42,022 nt of DNA, taken from assembly GCA_036651815.1 (NCBI GenBank), contig JAVVXB010000026.1, forward strand, positions 1-42,022, written 5' to 3'. The DNA is from JAVVXB01 sp036651815. GTDB taxonomy: Bacteria; Bacillota; Clostridia; Christensenellales; CAG-138. The translations under genes and the position numbers were made by a program. This document shows, in pieces, positions 25,979 to 32,816 of this stretch. How positions within the stretch are numbered: position 1 is the first letter of the stretch; each line of letters starts with the position of its first letter. Below the pieces are notes generated by a model. It was not told the DNA's origin, made no database searches, and was given only the letters and a program-made list of their open reading frames with translations.

Positions 25979-27919
25979 TTAAACGTCTAGATCTACAACC
26001 AGCTTGCTGTTCTGTTCGATAAACTCCTTGCGTGGCTCGACCTTGTCGCCCATTAGCAATGTCAGCAGCTCGTCGGCTTCAATGGCATCGTCCACCCGAA
26101 CTTGCAGCATGATGCGCGTATCCGGATTCATCGTCGTATCCCAAAGCTGATCCGGGTTCATCTCGCCGAGACCCTTATAGCGCTGCAGCGTCGGCTTCGG
26201 TTCACGACCAATCTCTTCCAATGTAGCATTTAGTTCATCATCGCTGTAGACATATTTTTCATATTTTCCACGCTTAATCTGGTAGAGCGGCGGCTGAGCA
26301 ATATAGACATATCCATTTTCAATTAACGGGCGCATATGGCGGTAGAAGAAGGTCAGCATCAGAATGCGGATATGACTTCCGTCCACGTCGGCATCCGTCA
26401 TGCAGATGATCTTGTGGTAGCGCAGCTTGCTTACGTCAAAATCATCGTCCATGCCTGCGCCAAACGCAGTGATCATCGCCTTGATTTCCGCATTGGCCAG
26501 CACCTTATCCAACCGTGTTTTTTCCACGTTCAGAATTTTTCCGCGCAACGGAAGAATCGCCTGAAACGCACGGTTTCTGCCCAGTTTTGCACTGCCGCCG
26601 GCGCTATCACCCTCCACGATGAATAGTTCGCACTTGCTTGCGTCCTTCTCCTGGCAGTCGGCCAGCTTACCGGGCAGCGCGGTGGAATCCAGCGCGGATT
26701 TTCTGCGGGTCAAATCCCGAGCTTTTCTGGCAGCATCGCGCGCACGGGAGGCCGTGATGCACTTTTCGATGACCATCTTGGCCATAGGTGGATTCTCTTC
26801 AAGAAACCGGTTCAATCCGTCCGCGACAGCGCCATCCACAAGCGGACGAATATCCGCGTTCCCCAGCTTGGTCTTGGTCTGTCCCTCAAACTGCGGTTCT
26901 GTGAGTTTGACGGAAATAATGGCGGTCAACCCTTCCCGGATGTCTTCGCCGGAGAGCGATTGCTCGTTGCTTTTCAGCAAATTGTATTTCTTGGCATAGT
27001 CGTTTACCACGCGGGTCAGCGCGGCTTTAAATCCCACAAGATGGGCGCCACCCTCGATGGTATTGATATTGTTGGCAAAGGTAAAGATATTTTCCGTATA
27101 ACCGTCGTTATACTGCATGGCAATCTCCACGCTGGCGGTTTCCACACCATCTTCCTCACGCTTAGCGGTGAAAAAGATCGGATCAGGGTGCAACACCTCT
27201 TTGTTTTTATTCAGATGCTTGACGAACGACACGATGCCGCCCTCGTAACAAAACACCTTCTGACGTTTAGGTTCTTCCCGTTCATCCGTGATGGTGATGT
27301 GAATGCCCGCGTTGAGAAACGCAAGCTCACGCAGGCGACTGGTCATGAGATCAAAGCTGAAATTGACCTCGTCAAAAATCGTGTGATCCGGCAGAAACGT
27401 TATATAGGTGCCCGTATCATCCTGCGGAATATCCCGCTCAATATGCACTTCGTTAATCGGATCCCCGCGTACAAAATCCTGTACATAGACGTGCCCATCC
27501 CGATGTATTTCCGCACGCAGCGTCTCAGACAACGCATTGACGCAGCTCACGCCCACACCATGCAGGCCGCCGGAAACCTTGTATCCCCCGCCGCCAAACT
27601 TGCCGCCTGCATGCAGAATGGTCAGTGAAACAGTCAGCGCATTTTTCCCCGTCTTTTCATGCAGTCCCACGGGAATTCCGCGGCCATTGTCGCAGACGGT
27701 CACAGAGTTGTCCGCATGGATATAAATCTCAATATGCGTACAGTACCCGGCCAGTGCTTCATCGATCGAGTTATCGACAACCTCCGTCACGAGATGATGC
27801 AAACCGCGGGTATCCGTCGAGCCAATGTACATGCTAGGGCGGCGGCGTACCGCTTCCAGCCCCTCCAATACCTGAATTTGGGACGCATCATAGGTTTCTT
27901 TCTTGTATCCTTGTTCCAT
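25979..27919 (-). CDS. gyrB: DNA gyrase subunit B
   Basis: A 646-residue GyrB, the ATPase subunit of gyrase. The GHKL ATP site shows EVVDNSIDEALAG (about 47-59) and DNGRGIPV (about 77-84). Further motifs are GGGGYKVSGGLHGVG (about 109-123), the TOPRIM motif EGDSAGGSAK (about 434-443) and DADVDGSHI (about 507-515). The C-terminal YKGLGEMNPDQLWDTTMNP is standard. The length is that of the short Gram-positive form without the proteobacterial insertion. The ATG at 27919 lies 59 bp after remB. It is part of the recF-remB-gyrB-gyrA run that normally sits near the replication origin in Firmicutes. Confidence 0.98.
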   Translation of the reverse strand: MEQGYKKETYDASQIQVLEGLEAVRRRPSMYIGSTDTRGLHHLVTEVVDNSIDEALAGYCTHIEIYIHADNSVTVCDNGRGIPVGLHEKTGKNALTVSLTILHAGGKFGGGGYKVSGGLHGVGVSCVNALSETLRAEIHRDGHVYVQDFVRGDPINEVHIERDIPQDDTGTYITFLPDHTIFDEVNFSFDLMTSRLRELAFLNAGIHITITDEREEPKRQKVFCYEGGIVSFVKHLNKNKEVLHPDPIFFTAKREEDGVETASVEIAMQYNDGYTENIFTFANNINTIEGGAHLVGFKAALTRVVNDYAKKYNLLKSNEQSLSGEDIREGLTAIISVKLTEPQFEGQTKTKLGNADIRPLVDGAVADGLNRFLEENPPMAKMVIEKCITASRARDAARKARDLTRRKSALDSTALPGKLADCQEKDASKCELFIVEGDSAGGSAKLGRNRAFQAILPLRGKILNVEKTRLDKVLANAEIKAMITAFGAGMDDDFDVSKLRYHKIICMTDADVDGSHIRILMLTFFYRHMRPLIENGYVYIAQPPLYQIKRGKYEKYVYSDDELNATLEEIGREPKPTLQRYKGLGEMNPDQLWDTTMNPDTRIMLQVRVDDAIEADELLTLLMGDKVEPRKEFIEQNSKLVVDLDV

Positions 27920-27978
27920 TTCAGTTTCCTTTCGGTTCTATTTCAAACAAACGATTCGTTTCTTGTAATCTCACGGTG

Positions 27979-28281
27979 TCAAACAAAGGCATCGATGTCC
28001 ATGGTAACCAAAGCTCTGTCGTTGAGATAGCAGCGAGATATTTCTTCCCGCCAGCGCTTTTCCAGCGTGCTACTGGCGATCATGGAAGCATAGACAAATT
28101 CCCGGCCATGCGCATGCACGACAAGGTATGCCTTGGGCGCTCCGGCGCAATTCATATATCTGCGCTCTTTTTTCGCCTTGTCAATATACTTGCGCGTCCA
28201 CGGTGTCATGCCTCTATCATTGAGTACAAAGAGCAGCCGATCCAGCGAGATGCTCACGTTTTCTCCAATATGCAACAGCAT
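27979..28281 (-). CDS. remB: RemB/DUF370 family protein
   Basis: A 100-residue protein matching the RemA/RemB (DUF370, YaaB) family, which in Bacillus lies between recF and gyrB just as here. The conserved N-terminus MLLHIGENVSISLDRLLFVLN is clear; the rest (residues 30-100) is basic, then aromatic-rich, and longer than the usual RemB of about 80-90 residues. RemA of this family binds DNA and regulates matrix genes in Bacillus; RemB function is less defined. The ATG at 28281 follows a GAGGT element eight bases upstream, inside the end of recF, with only 4 bp between the genes, so coupling is expected. Confidence 0.87.
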   Translation of the reverse strand: MLLHIGENVSISLDRLLFVLNDRGMTPWTRKYIDKAKKERRYMNCAGAPKAYLVVHAHGREFVYASMIASSTLEKRWREEISRCYLNDRALVTMDIDAFV

Positions 28282-28285
28282 GGTT

Positions 28286-29383
28286 TTATACCTCGATCAC
28301 TTGTCCGTTGTGTACGCTATACACCTGCATCTGCACCGCGCCGGCAGCTTCGATCTCTTCCAGGTGCGTACAGGTGAGAAATGTTTGGCAGCCCTGTACG
28401 GCAATCAATAGCATCCGCTGGCGGTGTTTATCCAGTTCGCTGAACACATCGTCCAGCAGCAGCACAGGCGCATCGCCCTTCTCTTCTCTAAGGATTTCCA
28501 ATTGTGCCAATTTTAAGCTTAGCACCACGGTGCGTTGTTGCCCCTGCGACCCAAACGTACGCACATCCACGCCATCCAACGCGAGCATTAAGTCATCCCG
28601 GTGTGGGCCGATGGAGGTGTTACCGTAACGGATGTCCCGCTCCACGCTGTCAATCAGCGCTTCACGCATGGAATCAATGAGCTGTGTTGATTCCACCGGC
28701 GGCATATTGGGCTGATAGACAACCGTAAGATTTTCGCGCCCGTCCGACAGCGTTTCATGCATCGTTTTTGCAAACTGGCTCAGGCGCTGCACCTGTTCGG
28801 TGCGAATCAACGTGATGCTCGCACCCAATAAGGCCAGCTGCTCATTCCAAGGTTCCAGTGCATGCAGCCGCTGCCCTTGCGCATCCTTGAGCAACGCATT
28901 TCTCTGCTTGAGTACAGCGTTATATTTTTGCAGTGTATCGTAATAAGCCGGCCGTAGCTGAGAGATCATCATATCGAGAAACCGCCGCCGTTCCCCAGGC
29001 CCATCCTTGACAAGGCCAAGATCCTCCGGCGCGAACATCACCACATTCAGGCATCCCAGCAGTTCGCCGCTGCGGACAAGCGGACTTGCGTCGATCAACA
29101 GTTTTTTTCGTTCTCCAACCGCAAGCTTGACTTCAATCTGTCGCGTGCCGCCGATGGTATCCAGCGTAATGCCTACATAACCGCCGTTCTCACTGCTCTT
29201 GATCAGCTCACCATCTCGAATCGTCCGGTGGCTTCTCCCCAATGCGCACAAAAAAATAGACTCGAGCACATTGGTCTTTCCCGCCGCGTTCTCGCCGGTT
29301 AGTACGCAAAGCCCCGCATCCGGGCGCAGCGACAGCGATGCATAATTGCGAAAGTTGACGAGACGAATGCTCGTAATCAGCAT
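28286..29383 (-). CDS. recF: DNA replication and repair protein RecF
   Basis: A 365-residue SMC-like ATPase that helps load RecA at single-stranded gaps. It has the Walker A motif GENAAGKT (30-37), signature GSQGQQRT (about 278-285) and Walker B LLLDDVFSELD (about 307-317). MISQLRPAYY and GPHRDDLMLALDG are typical inner motifs. I use ATG 29383 (GGGAG about nine bases upstream) rather than ATG 29401. It is the first gene of recF-remB-gyrB-gyrA-cca-HAD and has its own promoter. dnaN and the small S4-domain gene that usually precede recF are absent; a DUF1540 gene stands there instead. Confidence 0.96.
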   Translation of the reverse strand: MLITSIRLVNFRNYASLSLRPDAGLCVLTGENAAGKTNVLESIFLCALGRSHRTIRDGELIKSSENGGYVGITLDTIGGTRQIEVKLAVGERKKLLIDASPLVRSGELLGCLNVVMFAPEDLGLVKDGPGERRRFLDMMISQLRPAYYDTLQKYNAVLKQRNALLKDAQGQRLHALEPWNEQLALLGASITLIRTEQVQRLSQFAKTMHETLSDGRENLTVVYQPNMPPVESTQLIDSMREALIDSVERDIRYGNTSIGPHRDDLMLALDGVDVRTFGSQGQQRTVVLSLKLAQLEILREEKGDAPVLLLDDVFSELDKHRQRMLLIAVQGCQTFLTCTHLEEIEAAGAVQMQVYSVHNGQVIEV

Positions 29384-29423
29384 GGATTGTCGCTCCCACA
29401 ATTTCTCCGAGTTTAATGACTTG

Positions 29424-29452
29424 ATTATAGCATAATTTGTTCTATTTGTATA
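29424..29452 (-). promoter_or_regulatory. Promoter of recF-gyrase operon
   Basis: On the minus strand TATACA (29452-29447), a 17-nt spacer and TATAAT (29429-29424), with an upstream TGC extended -10 element. It lies about 40 bp before the recF ATG and after the DUF1540 terminator, so recF starts a new transcript. Confidence 0.7.
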
Positions 29453-29490
29453 TATATTATAGTAATTGGATGTCAGTTTTTATGCCGAAA

Positions 29491-29521
29491 AGAGAGAGCG
29501 GGCAGCTCTGCCGCCCGCTCT
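29491..29521 (-). terminator. Intrinsic terminator of the DUF1540 gene
   Basis: AGAGAGCGGGC (29491-29501) and GCCCGCTCTCT (29511-29521) form a perfect 11-bp GC-rich stem with a 9-nt loop. Read on the minus strand it is followed by TTTTC. It lies 28 nt after the DUF1540 stop and separates that gene from recF. Confidence 0.85.
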
Positions 29522-29548
29522 CTCCCGGAAGGGATTTTCTTGTTTGTG

Positions 29549-29716
29549 TCACTTGGCCGCATAGGAGCCGCATAGTGTTTCCTTACAGTCGCCGCTGTGA
29601 CAGTCGCAACTTGGTTTGATCTCAATGCGATTCAGGTCGCAATCACAACCCTGCTTATTGAAGCGGCAGCTTGTCACTTCACAGCCAATGGTCTGCTTTC
29701 CGATCATACCGTCCAT
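29549..29716 (-). CDS. DUF1540 cysteine-rich small protein
   Basis: A 55-residue protein with eight cysteines at 12, 17, 24, 26, 37, 39, 44 and 49, beginning MDGMIGKQTIGCEVTSCRFN. The C-x4-C-x6-C-x-C spacing and the I-x-C-x-V start match DUF1540, small Cys-rich proteins of Clostridia and Bacilli thought to bind metal; their function is unknown. The ATG at 29716 is preceded by GGAGGAGG, an excellent ribosome site, and a strong terminator follows the stop, so this is a real gene despite its size. A 12-bp direct repeat (ATACCGTCCATC at 29706-29717 and 29737-29748) brackets the ribosome site. Confidence 0.85.
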   Translation of the reverse strand: MDGMIGKQTIGCEVTSCRFNKQGCDCDLNRIEIKPSCDCHSGDCKETLCGSYAAK

Positions 29717-29893
29717 CGTTTCCTCCTCCGATCGTTATACCGTCCATCTCCGGATACGGACGGATCATTTTTATCCGCTTCGTCATGCTCGGGCGGATTG
29801 GGTGCCGCCACGTCTGACGGTACTACTATTCTGCGACAAAGATAAAATGCTATGCGCAAGGGTTACTGGTAATTTTTTCTTGTTGCATCCTTG

Positions 29894-30586
29894 TCAGTCT
29901 CTGCGCGATCGCTGTGCAATCGACAACAAACGCAGAAAGCTGATGAGCGCCGAGATCGCAGCCAGCACATAGGTCATGGCCGCAGCTTGGAGGACTTTTT
30001 TAGCACCGTCGGATTCCTCGTAAGAAATATAATTGCCTTCCTCCAGCATGCGGAGCCCTCTGGCGGAAGCGTTGAATTCCACCGGTAGCGTGACCACCTG
30101 AAATAGCAGCATTGCGCCAAAGAGAATCACACCCGCCAACGCAAATCGATAGCTGCCGAGCACAATGCCCAGAATGATAATCCATGGTGCTGCCTGAGAA
30201 CCGATCGCCGCCACAGGCAGTATCGCATTGCGCAGACGAATGGGCATATAGTTGGATTCGTACTGCATGACATGACCAATTTCATGAGCAGCAACAGCAA
30301 CTGCGGCAATCGAATTGCTGCCGTAGACCTGCGTACTCAGTCCCACAACATTTGTTTTTGGGTTAAAATGATCCGTCAGCGTACCTTCCACTGGCATGAT
30401 CTGCACACTGCTGTTGTTATTATTGAGCAGTTCCTGTGCCACACAATCCGCTGACTTTCCGCTGGATACCGGCAGTTTGGCATACTTTTGAAAGGTGCGC
30501 TGCACCTTGCCTTGGGCAGCAAAGCTCAGGATCATCACGACCAATAAAAGTACGAGATAGATACTGTCTCCGGAACCATAATACAT
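29894..30586 (-). CDS. Membrane zinc metallopeptidase (YugP family)
   Basis: A 230-residue membrane protein of the YugP-like neutral zinc metallopeptidase family. It has an N-terminal span (about 8-24), an ectodomain or cytoplasmic loop, the HEIGH zinc motif (101-105, in VAAHEIGHVMQYE), two or three further spans (about 115-165) and a conserved VTLPVEFNASARGL stretch (about 166-179), then a final span. The biological substrate is not known. The ATG at 30586 has AGGAGG upstream. It is divergent from the LCP gene with 222 bp between, and upstream of DUF1540 by 177 bp. Confidence 0.88.
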   Translation of the reverse strand: MYYGSGDSIYLVLLLVVMILSFAAQGKVQRTFQKYAKLPVSSGKSADCVAQELLNNNNSSVQIMPVEGTLTDHFNPKTNVVGLSTQVYGSNSIAAVAVAAHEIGHVMQYESNYMPIRLRNAILPVAAIGSQAAPWIIILGIVLGSYRFALAGVILFGAMLLFQVVTLPVEFNASARGLRMLEEGNYISYEESDGAKKVLQAAAMTYVLAAISALISFLRLLSIAQRSRRD

Positions 30587-30615
30587 CCGGTTTCCCCTCC
30601 TTTTTATATAATTTT

Positions 30616-30624
30616 AGTATAGCA
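30616..30624 (-). promoter_or_regulatory. Extended -10 promoter of metallopeptidase gene
   Basis: Minus-strand TGCTATACT, an extended -10 element without a convincing -35, about 30 bp upstream of the metallopeptidase ATG. Confidence 0.5.
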
Positions 30625-30740
30625 TGCCCGTCTGTCACAAACTACGATTCCCATACAATATTCACGATTTCCACTCAATTATTTTCCATTCCTGACTTTG
30701 TTATAAATATGTTAATACGGTGAAACGTTACACATTACCA

Positions 30741-30769
30741 TTGAATTCGGCCTGTTTCTATGCTATGAT
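30741..30769 (+). promoter_or_regulatory. Promoter of LCP gene
   Basis: TTGAAT (30741-30746), a 17-nt spacer and TATGAT (30764-30769) with a TGC extension at 30761-30763. An inverted repeat TTACC-GTAT-GGTAA (30780-30793) follows at about +4 and reaches the ribosome binding site, a position suited to control. Confidence 0.75.
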
Positions 30770-30808
30770 GTGTTGAATTTTACCGTATGGTAAGAGAGGA
30801 TTGAAAAT

Positions 30809-31969
30809 ATGAGCAAAATCGCAAAGATCATTTTAATAAGCGTGCTGGTTGTAGTTCTTGTCTGTGCCGGTCTCCTCATCTTTCTCATGAAGAGTATGCA
30901 AAAGGGCGCGGTAGGAACCGAAGCCGCTCCGGAAGGATTCTTCGATGACACAGATGTGAACTTTGAGCAGCTTGCTGAAGCAACCCCATCTCCCGATCCA
31001 GGTCCCGCAGAGGTGGTTACCGTCCAGACTACGGAAGACACCCCAATGCCCATCTATGAAACCGAGAGCAAAAATGGAAAAATTACCAACATTCTGCTCA
31101 TTGGAACAGATGCGCGCGAGCCTGGCACCAACGCCGAAGGCCGGTCGGATACCATGATCGCCGTTTCCTACAACAGCATTGAAAACAAGATGTATTTCAT
31201 CTCGTTTATGCGTGACGCGCAGGTCATGCGCATCGGCGAACGGAGCAAATTCAAGGGCAAGCTGAACGCGGCTTACAACGGTGGTGTCGGCGAGCTCATC
31301 AACACCTTGAACCTCAACTTCGACCTTGGTTTGCAGGACTATGTCTCTGTTGGCTTCGATGGCTTCGGGATCATCATCGATGGTATTGGCGGTCTCGAGC
31401 TGAAAACCACGGCAGAGGAGGCTTACCGTGTCAACTGGCGTTGTGCCGATTTGCTGAAGGCGGATGATAAACGCGACTACAAAAAAATCTTGACCGCCAA
31501 GGGCAAGAGTATCCTCACAGACGATGTCGACTGCACTCAGAAAGTCACGGGCGAGCAACTGCTCTGGTACTGCCGCGACCGTTATTCCACCTTTATCGAA
31601 CCGGATGGCACGCTCATCAAGGGCGGAGACGCAGCCCGTATTGCGCGTCAGCAGTATGTGATTTCTGAAGCGTTCAAGAAGATCACGACCAACATGGACT
31701 GGAAATCGCTGCTGGCTCTCTATCAATACGCAAGCCAATATATGCAGACCGATATGGATCTTGCTTCACTTGTCGATCTTGGTGCTTCCATTTTCAACAA
31801 CAAGCCGGAATTCATCTTTGTCCGCATTCCTGAAAAATGGTCCGCCGGCGCGGATGAGAGCGGCAATGAAACCAGCGATCTGATCTTTGATATAAAGAAG
31901 ACCAAAAAATCACTCCATGAGATGATCTATGGTACGGAGGCGACGCCTTCGCCCGTTCCAGAAGGCTAA
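30809..31969 (+). CDS. LytR-CpsA-Psr (LCP) family cell-wall ligase
   Basis: A 386-residue protein with a short cytoplasmic start, one membrane span (about 6-27), a Pro/Thr linker (about 55-85, EATPSPDPGP) and an LCP domain beginning NILLIGTDAREPG (about 92-104) with the arginine and aspartate of GRSDTMI (about 111-117). LCP enzymes transfer undecaprenyl-linked glycopolymers such as teichoic acids or capsule to peptidoglycan. It ends in a second linker-like tail (EATPSPVPEG). The ATG at 30809 follows AGAGGA. It is monocistronic, with its own promoter and a strong terminator, and could attach the polysaccharide made at 67-9817, though this is inference. Confidence 0.92.
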   Translation: MSKIAKIILISVLVVVLVCAGLLIFLMKSMQKGAVGTEAAPEGFFDDTDVNFEQLAEATPSPDPGPAEVVTVQTTEDTPMPIYETESKNGKITNILLIGTDAREPGTNAEGRSDTMIAVSYNSIENKMYFISFMRDAQVMRIGERSKFKGKLNAAYNGGVGELINTLNLNFDLGLQDYVSVGFDGFGIIIDGIGGLELKTTAEEAYRVNWRCADLLKADDKRDYKKILTAKGKSILTDDVDCTQKVTGEQLLWYCRDRYSTFIEPDGTLIKGGDAARIARQQYVISEAFKKITTNMDWKSLLALYQYASQYMQTDMDLASLVDLGASIFNNKPEFIFVRIPEKWSAGADESGNETSDLIFDIKKTKKSLHEMIYGTEATPSPVPEG

Positions 31970-31984
31970 ATCCATTGCAGCAAC

Positions 31985-32019
31985 AAACCGGCGATTCGTA
32001 CGAATCGCCGGTTTTTCTT
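31985..32019 (+). terminator. Intrinsic terminator of LCP gene
   Basis: AAACCGGCGATTCG/CGAATCGCCGGTTT (31985-32014) is a near-perfect long palindrome followed by TTTTTC on the plus strand. It may also stop the opposing DUF1858 transcript, although the minus-strand tract is weaker. Confidence 0.9.
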
Positions 32020-32081
32020 CTGTTTGTCAGTCCCCATATCGGTCATAACCGAATGGCTTCCTGTTTGTTCATTCTGCCATA

Positions 32082-32282
32082 TTAATCCGCCAGAACCATG
32101 TTGATTTCCTGCATCAGCTTATCCACATCAATACCATGCACCGCGCAGGCCTGTTCGATGGTTTCACCATGCGCCATGATACAGCCTAGGCAATGCATGC
32201 CCGCGTTCATCAGAACCTCCGCCGTTGCCTGATTCAGTTCAATCAGTTTCTGGATCGTCATATCTTTGGTTGCCTGTGCCAT
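32082..32282 (-). CDS. DUF1858 small redox/metal-binding-type protein
   Basis: A 66-residue protein of the DUF1858 family (hybrid-cluster-associated disulfide domain). It is a compact helical protein with the CxxC pair C31-C34 in MHCLGCIMAHGE and the typical lead DMTIQKLIELNQATAEVLMNAGM. A redox or metal role is assumed for the family but not demonstrated here. The ATG at 32282 has AGGAGG upstream. It is the last gene of a minus-strand set with the zinc-ribbon and GH13 genes, 44 bp after the zinc-ribbon gene, and ends near the bidirectional-looking terminator. Confidence 0.85.
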   Translation of the reverse strand: MAQATKDMTIQKLIELNQATAEVLMNAGMHCLGCIMAHGETIEQACAVHGIDVDKLMQEINMVLAD

Positions 32283-32326
32283 GTTTCTCCATCCTCCTAT
32301 TATGATCGGTTATAGTATAACACGAA

Positions 32327-32794
32327 TCAGCTTTTCGTTTCAAATTTGTTTCCGCAGTGTGTGCAGGTCACGCGAAGCTTTCCTTTGCCCCTGGGAACGC
32401 GCAGACGCTGTGCGCATTGCGGACAAATGAAATATTTATATTGCTTGATTTCAGACCAAGTTGGGTTTTTCCTGGCCTTTCTTGCGCGGTGCGTTTTTTC
32501 CTTTTGTGCACTGCCGGTATAAACTGTGCCATCTTTATGAAAGATACGGTGGAACCAATCGCGCACGCCGGTAGTCATCGTCAAAAACTTCATGTTCTCC
32601 TGATATCGTTTTTCCGGGTTTCCGCCCAACAGTCGAATCACCGCGTATACGAGACACGCCGTTGCCAGTATCGTCAGCATCATCCTGAGCCATGCGATAC
32701 TGGAAAACAGCAGTACCCCCGAAATGGAACAGATCAGCCCCACGATCAGCAGCGTACGGTTTAATTCATCCAACGTTTTTTGCCTTTGAAACAT
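32327..32794 (-). CDS. Small membrane protein with C-terminal zinc ribbon
   Basis: A 155-residue protein I cannot assign to a named function. Two hydrophobic segments (about 14-32 and 37-55) form an N-terminal hairpin in the membrane. A basic linker (about 96-112, KEKTHRARKARKN) follows, then a zinc ribbon with CPQC (124-127) and CTHC (144-147). The C-terminal part presumably sits in the cytoplasm. The ATG at 32794 has AGGGG upstream. It lies 22 bp after the GH13 stop, so the genes are co-transcribed, but no functional link is apparent. Confidence 0.75.
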   Translation of the reverse strand: MFQRQKTLDELNRTLLIVGLICSISGVLLFSSIAWLRMMLTILATACLVYAVIRLLGGNPEKRYQENMKFLTMTTGVRDWFHRIFHKDGTVYTGSAQKEKTHRARKARKNPTWSEIKQYKYFICPQCAQRLRVPRGKGKLRVTCTHCGNKFETKS

Positions 32795-32816
32795 GTTGTT
32801 TCCCCTCTTGCTATCT

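Noticed and set aside
26960..27628. Long plus-strand frame of 222 codons inside gyrB
   Set aside because: Antisense shadow of a well-supported gyrB; no ribosome site or recognisable domain.
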